Shown here piece after piece: positions 61,715 to 64,000 of a DNA stretch of 64,000 nucleotides. The translations under genes were made by a program, and so were the position numbers. The notes under the pieces were generated by a model. The model was given only the letters and a program-made list of their open reading frames with translations, was not told the DNA's origin and did not search any database. Source of the DNA: Echinicola rosea (GTDB taxonomy: Bacteria; Bacteroidota; Bacteroidia; Cytophagales; Cyclobacteriaceae); the NCBI RefSeq assembly GCF_005281475.1, contig NZ_CP040106.1, positions 2,694,501 through 2,758,500 of the forward strand, in the 5' to 3' direction. Each line of letters starts with the position of its first letter. The stretch's first letter is position 1.

Positions 61715-63769
61715 CTACTTGTCTTTTTCCTCGCTGAGGCTTTCCTCTACATCTGAGGAGTCATCACCAGATACTTTGGGCGAATTGTCTGCCTTGTTGT
61801 CTTCGGCCTTATTATCAGTCTTTTTTGTGAAAGCCTCATAAGTAGTTTCCTTGTCAAAAGGACGCTTACCGATGAGTTTTTCCAGGTCAGACTGGAAGAT
61901 GATTTCTTTTTCAAGTAATTCCTGCGCCAGTTTTTCCAATTCCGGCTTTCGCTGGTTGAGGAGCTGCTTGGTCCTGTCATAAGCGAAAGTAATGAGGTTT
62001 CTTACCTCTTCGTCTATGGTTTCGGCGGTAGCTTCGGAGTAAGGCTTGTCAAATTTATATTCGCTTCCTTTGCTGTCATAGAAAGACACGTTGCCGATTT
62101 TGTCATTCATACCATATATGGAAACGATGCTGTAGGCCATTTTTGTCACCCTTTCCAAGTCGCTAAGTGCGCCAGTGGATATTTTATCAAAGATGATTTC
62201 TTCGGCAGCACGTCCACCAAGGGTCATGCACATTTCATCGATCAACTGCTCTGTTTGGTAGAGGAATTGTTCCTTGGGAAGGTATTGGGCATAGCCCAAA
62301 GCTGCGATTCCCCTAGGTACGATACTTACCTTTACCAGTGGATCTGCGTGCTCTAGGAACCATCCGGCTACTGCATGGCCCGCTTCGTGATAAGCAACAA
62401 TTTTCTTTTCCTCAGGAGAGATGATCTTGTTTTTCTTTTCTAGTCCTCCGATGACACGATCCACGGCATCTTGGAAGTCTTCCATGTCCACAGCTGCTTT
62501 ATTTCTACGAGCAGCGATCAGGGCCGCTTCGTTACAGACATTGGCGATTTCTGCTCCTGCGAAGCCAGGTGTTTGTGCCGCCAGCTTTTTGGGATCAATA
62601 TCTGAATTGGTTTTGATAGGAGCCAAGTGTACCTTGAAAATGGCTTCCCGGCCTACTATATCCGGCTTGTCAATGCTGATCTGGCGGTCAAATCGTCCAG
62701 GTCTAAGCAATGCGCTGTCCAGTACGTCAGGACGGTTGGTCGCTGCCAATACAATGACACCCGTATCAGTACCAAAGCCATCCATCTCTACCAAAAGCGA
62801 ATTGAGTGTGTTTTCGCGCTCGTCATTGGAGCCGGGCATTTGGCCTTTTCCACGTGATCTACCGATGGCATCTATCTCATCAATAAAGATGATACAGGGT
62901 GCTTTTTCCTTGGCTTGCTTGAAGAGGTCACGGACCCTGGCTGCTCCCACACCTACAAACATTTCTACGAAATCAGAACCTGAAAGTGTGAAGAATGGCA
63001 CGCCTGCCTCACCAGCTACTGCTTTTGCCAAGAGGGTCTTGCCGGTACCGGGAGGGCCTACCAACAGTGCTCCTTTAGGGATCTTACCACCCAACTTGGT
63101 GAACTTGGCAGGATTTTTCAAAAATTCTACGATTTCCTGTACTTCCTCTTTGGCCTCATCCAAACCTGCCACATTGCCAAAGGTGATTTTTACCTTGTTT
63201 TCAGCGTCAAATAGCTGGGCTTTGGATTTCCCGACATTGAAGATTTGGCCACCAGGTCCACTTGGGCCGGCCATTCTTCTCATCATGATCCAGAATAGGA
63301 AGAATACCAACAGTAAGAATCCAAAACTGCCAAACCAATTCCCCCAGCTTTCTTCAGCGTGGGCTTCATAGCCGATCTGATCTTCCTCAGGAAGCTTGGC
63401 TTCAAGTGTTTCGAATTTCTCGATAAACTTGTCCACAGAAGGCACAGTTACCTTGTAGTGTGGTCCGGTGGGATTGAAGAAAGGATTTTGGGATTCCAGT
63501 TCGTCCTTGTATCGTTGGTTTTGTAATGCATTTTCTTTTAGGGTGACTTCCACATAGTTTTGGTTGTAGATCACCTCTACTTTTTTGACATCGTTACTAA
63601 GTACCATGTCCTCAAACCGCATCTGGGTAATTTCGATCATAGCACTGCGTTGGTTAAACCACGTAATGCCTATCAGCACAATGACAGCAGTGACGATCAG
63701 CCACAGTTGGAAATTGGGCTTTTGGGGAGGTTTGGGAATGAACTTTTTATTTTTGTTTTTATCACTCAT
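61715..63769 (-). CDS. ftsH: ATP-dependent zinc metalloprotease FtsH
   Basis: A 684-residue inner-membrane protease. The first span is at about 20-38, a periplasmic domain spans about 40-140, and the second span (about 145-167) is [15 protein letters not shown]. The AAA+ domain has [23 protein letters not shown] (Walker A), [16 protein letters not shown] (Walker B), and the second region of homology [21 protein letters not shown]. The peptidase domain has the zinc motif [14 protein letters not shown]. The C-terminus is an acidic and lysine-rich tail. It degrades unassembled membrane proteins and regulators. It lies 62 bases after rsfS in the same direction, a common neighbourhood in Bacteroidota, and ends at the hairpin at 61656-61694. 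Confidence 0.98.
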   Translation of the reverse strand: MSDKNKNKKFIPKPPQKPNFQLWLIVTAVIVLIGITWFNQRSAMIEITQMRFEDMVLSNDVKKVEVIYNQNYVEVTLKENALQNQRYKDELESQNPFFNPTGPHYKVTVPSVDKFIEKFETLEAKLPEEDQIGYEAHAEESWGNWFGSFGFLLLVFFLFWIMMRRMAGPSGPGGQIFNVGKSKAQLFDAENKVKITFGNVAGLDEAKEEVQEIVEFLKNPAKFTKLGGKIPKGALLVGPPGTGKTLLAKAVAGEAGVPFFTLSGSDFVEMFVGVGAARVRDLFKQAKEKAPCIIFIDEIDAIGRSRGKGQMPGSNDERENTLNSLLVEMDGFGTDTGVIVLAATNRPDVLDSALLRPGRFDRQISIDKPDIVGREAIFKVHLAPIKTNSDIDPKKLAAQTPGFAGAEIANVCNEAALIAARRNKAAVDMEDFQDAVDRVIGGLEKKNKIISPEEKKIVAYHEAGHAVAGWFLEHADPLVKVSIVPRGIAALGYAQYLPKEQFLYQTEQLIDEMCMTLGGRAAEEIIFDKISTGALSDLERVTKMAYSIVSIYGMNDKIGNVSFYDSKGSEYKFDKPYSEATAETIDEEVRNLITFAYDRTKQLLNQRKPELEKLAQELLEKEIIFQSDLEKLIGKRPFDKETTYEAFTKKTDNKAEDNKADNSPKVSGDDSSDVEESLSEEKDK

Positions 63770-63831
63770 CGTTTAATAATTAATTCAATGACTTTAGTAC
63801 AACGAATTGAAAAAATGAAAGTTTACGAGAC

Positions 63832-64000
63832 TTAATTTATTTCGGTGATTTTAGCATCACCCCATAATTCTTCAAGTCCATAAAATTCTCTTTTATTTTT
63901 CAAGAAAATATGTGCTACCACATCAATATAATCCACTAAGACCCATTGATTGGTGTTTTTTCCTTCGTTTCTCCAGGGTTTTTCTTTATTGGATTTGTAA
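63832..64000 (-). CDS. rsfS: ribosome silencing factor RsfS, C-terminal part
   Basis: The window ends inside this gene. The visible 56 codons read from the right edge include EKPWRNEGKNTNQWVLVDYIDVVAHIF, then LKNKREFYGLEELWGDAKIT and a stop at 63832. This is the conserved end of RsfS/Iojap proteins (WVLVDYxDVVVHIF, YYxLExLWxDA). RsfS binds L14 on the 50S subunit and prevents 30S joining during starvation. Only about half of the protein is present. Confidence 0.92.
   Translation of the reverse strand, partial: YKSNKEKPWRNEGKNTNQWVLVDYIDVVAHIFLKNKREFYGLEELWGDAKITEIN

Overview
The window reads as chromosome of a marine- or soil-type Bacteroidota, most likely a cytophagalean of the Cyclobacteriaceae kind (Echinicola or Cyclobacterium-like; the genus is a guess). 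The reasons are two SusC/SusD pairs, an ECF sigma/FecR pair, the order parA-parB-DUF5683-dapB-lepB, a GSCFA protein, a DUF3050 protein, and promoters of the Bacteroidota form TTG-N19/20-TAnnTTTG. I saw no prophage, intact insertion sequence or CRISPR array.

Layout. 1-25.7 kb is mostly housekeeping: a partial GSCFA gene, rpsF-rpsR-rplI, ung, the lepB-dapB-DUF5683-parB-parA block, yidC, pyrG, a 47-residue basic protein gene, a YrdC-like gene overlapping cca, a TPR gene, an S41 protease gene, a WecA/MraY-type transferase gene, DUF3050, dinB, two GNAT genes and tRNA-Leu(GAG). 26-42.2 kb is a polysaccharide utilisation locus: GH3, ECF sigma, FecR anti-sigma, STN-containing SusC, SusD, GH20, GH35, GH92. 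The exo-enzymes would remove beta-galactose, beta-N-acetylhexosamine and alpha-mannose in turn, so a complex N-glycan or similar glycoprotein glycan is the inferred substrate. 43.8-48.7 kb is a second SusC/SusD pair without enzymes or STN domain, preceded by a nested 38-bp LacI-type palindrome. 48.7-49.4 kb is a vapBC module. 49.4-64 kb returns to core functions: rnhB, a GH63-like glucosidase, a glycosyltransferase paired with an LpxH-like phosphatase, an NtrY/NtrC-type two-component pair, an FKBP isomerase, three small-to-medium genes including a second LpxH-like phosphatase, ftsH, and the 3' end of rsfS.

The intergenic DNA is unusually rich in dispersed, mostly undescribed repeats. A roughly 173-bp MITE-like palindromic element occurs three times (about 1.3, 7.2 and 42.4 kb). 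Two of these copies sit inside a roughly 600-bp unit that is close to identical over its middle. Another roughly 95-bp repeat occurs at 3.45 kb and twice in a tandem duplication at 58.6-59.1 kb, where the two units carry a hairpin with a compensatory base-pair change. A decayed TPMT-type methyltransferase pseudogene lies at 4.6-5.1 kb. Start codons were chosen on protein-family length, signal peptides and overlap with neighbours, because Shine-Dalgarno sites are weak in this phylum.
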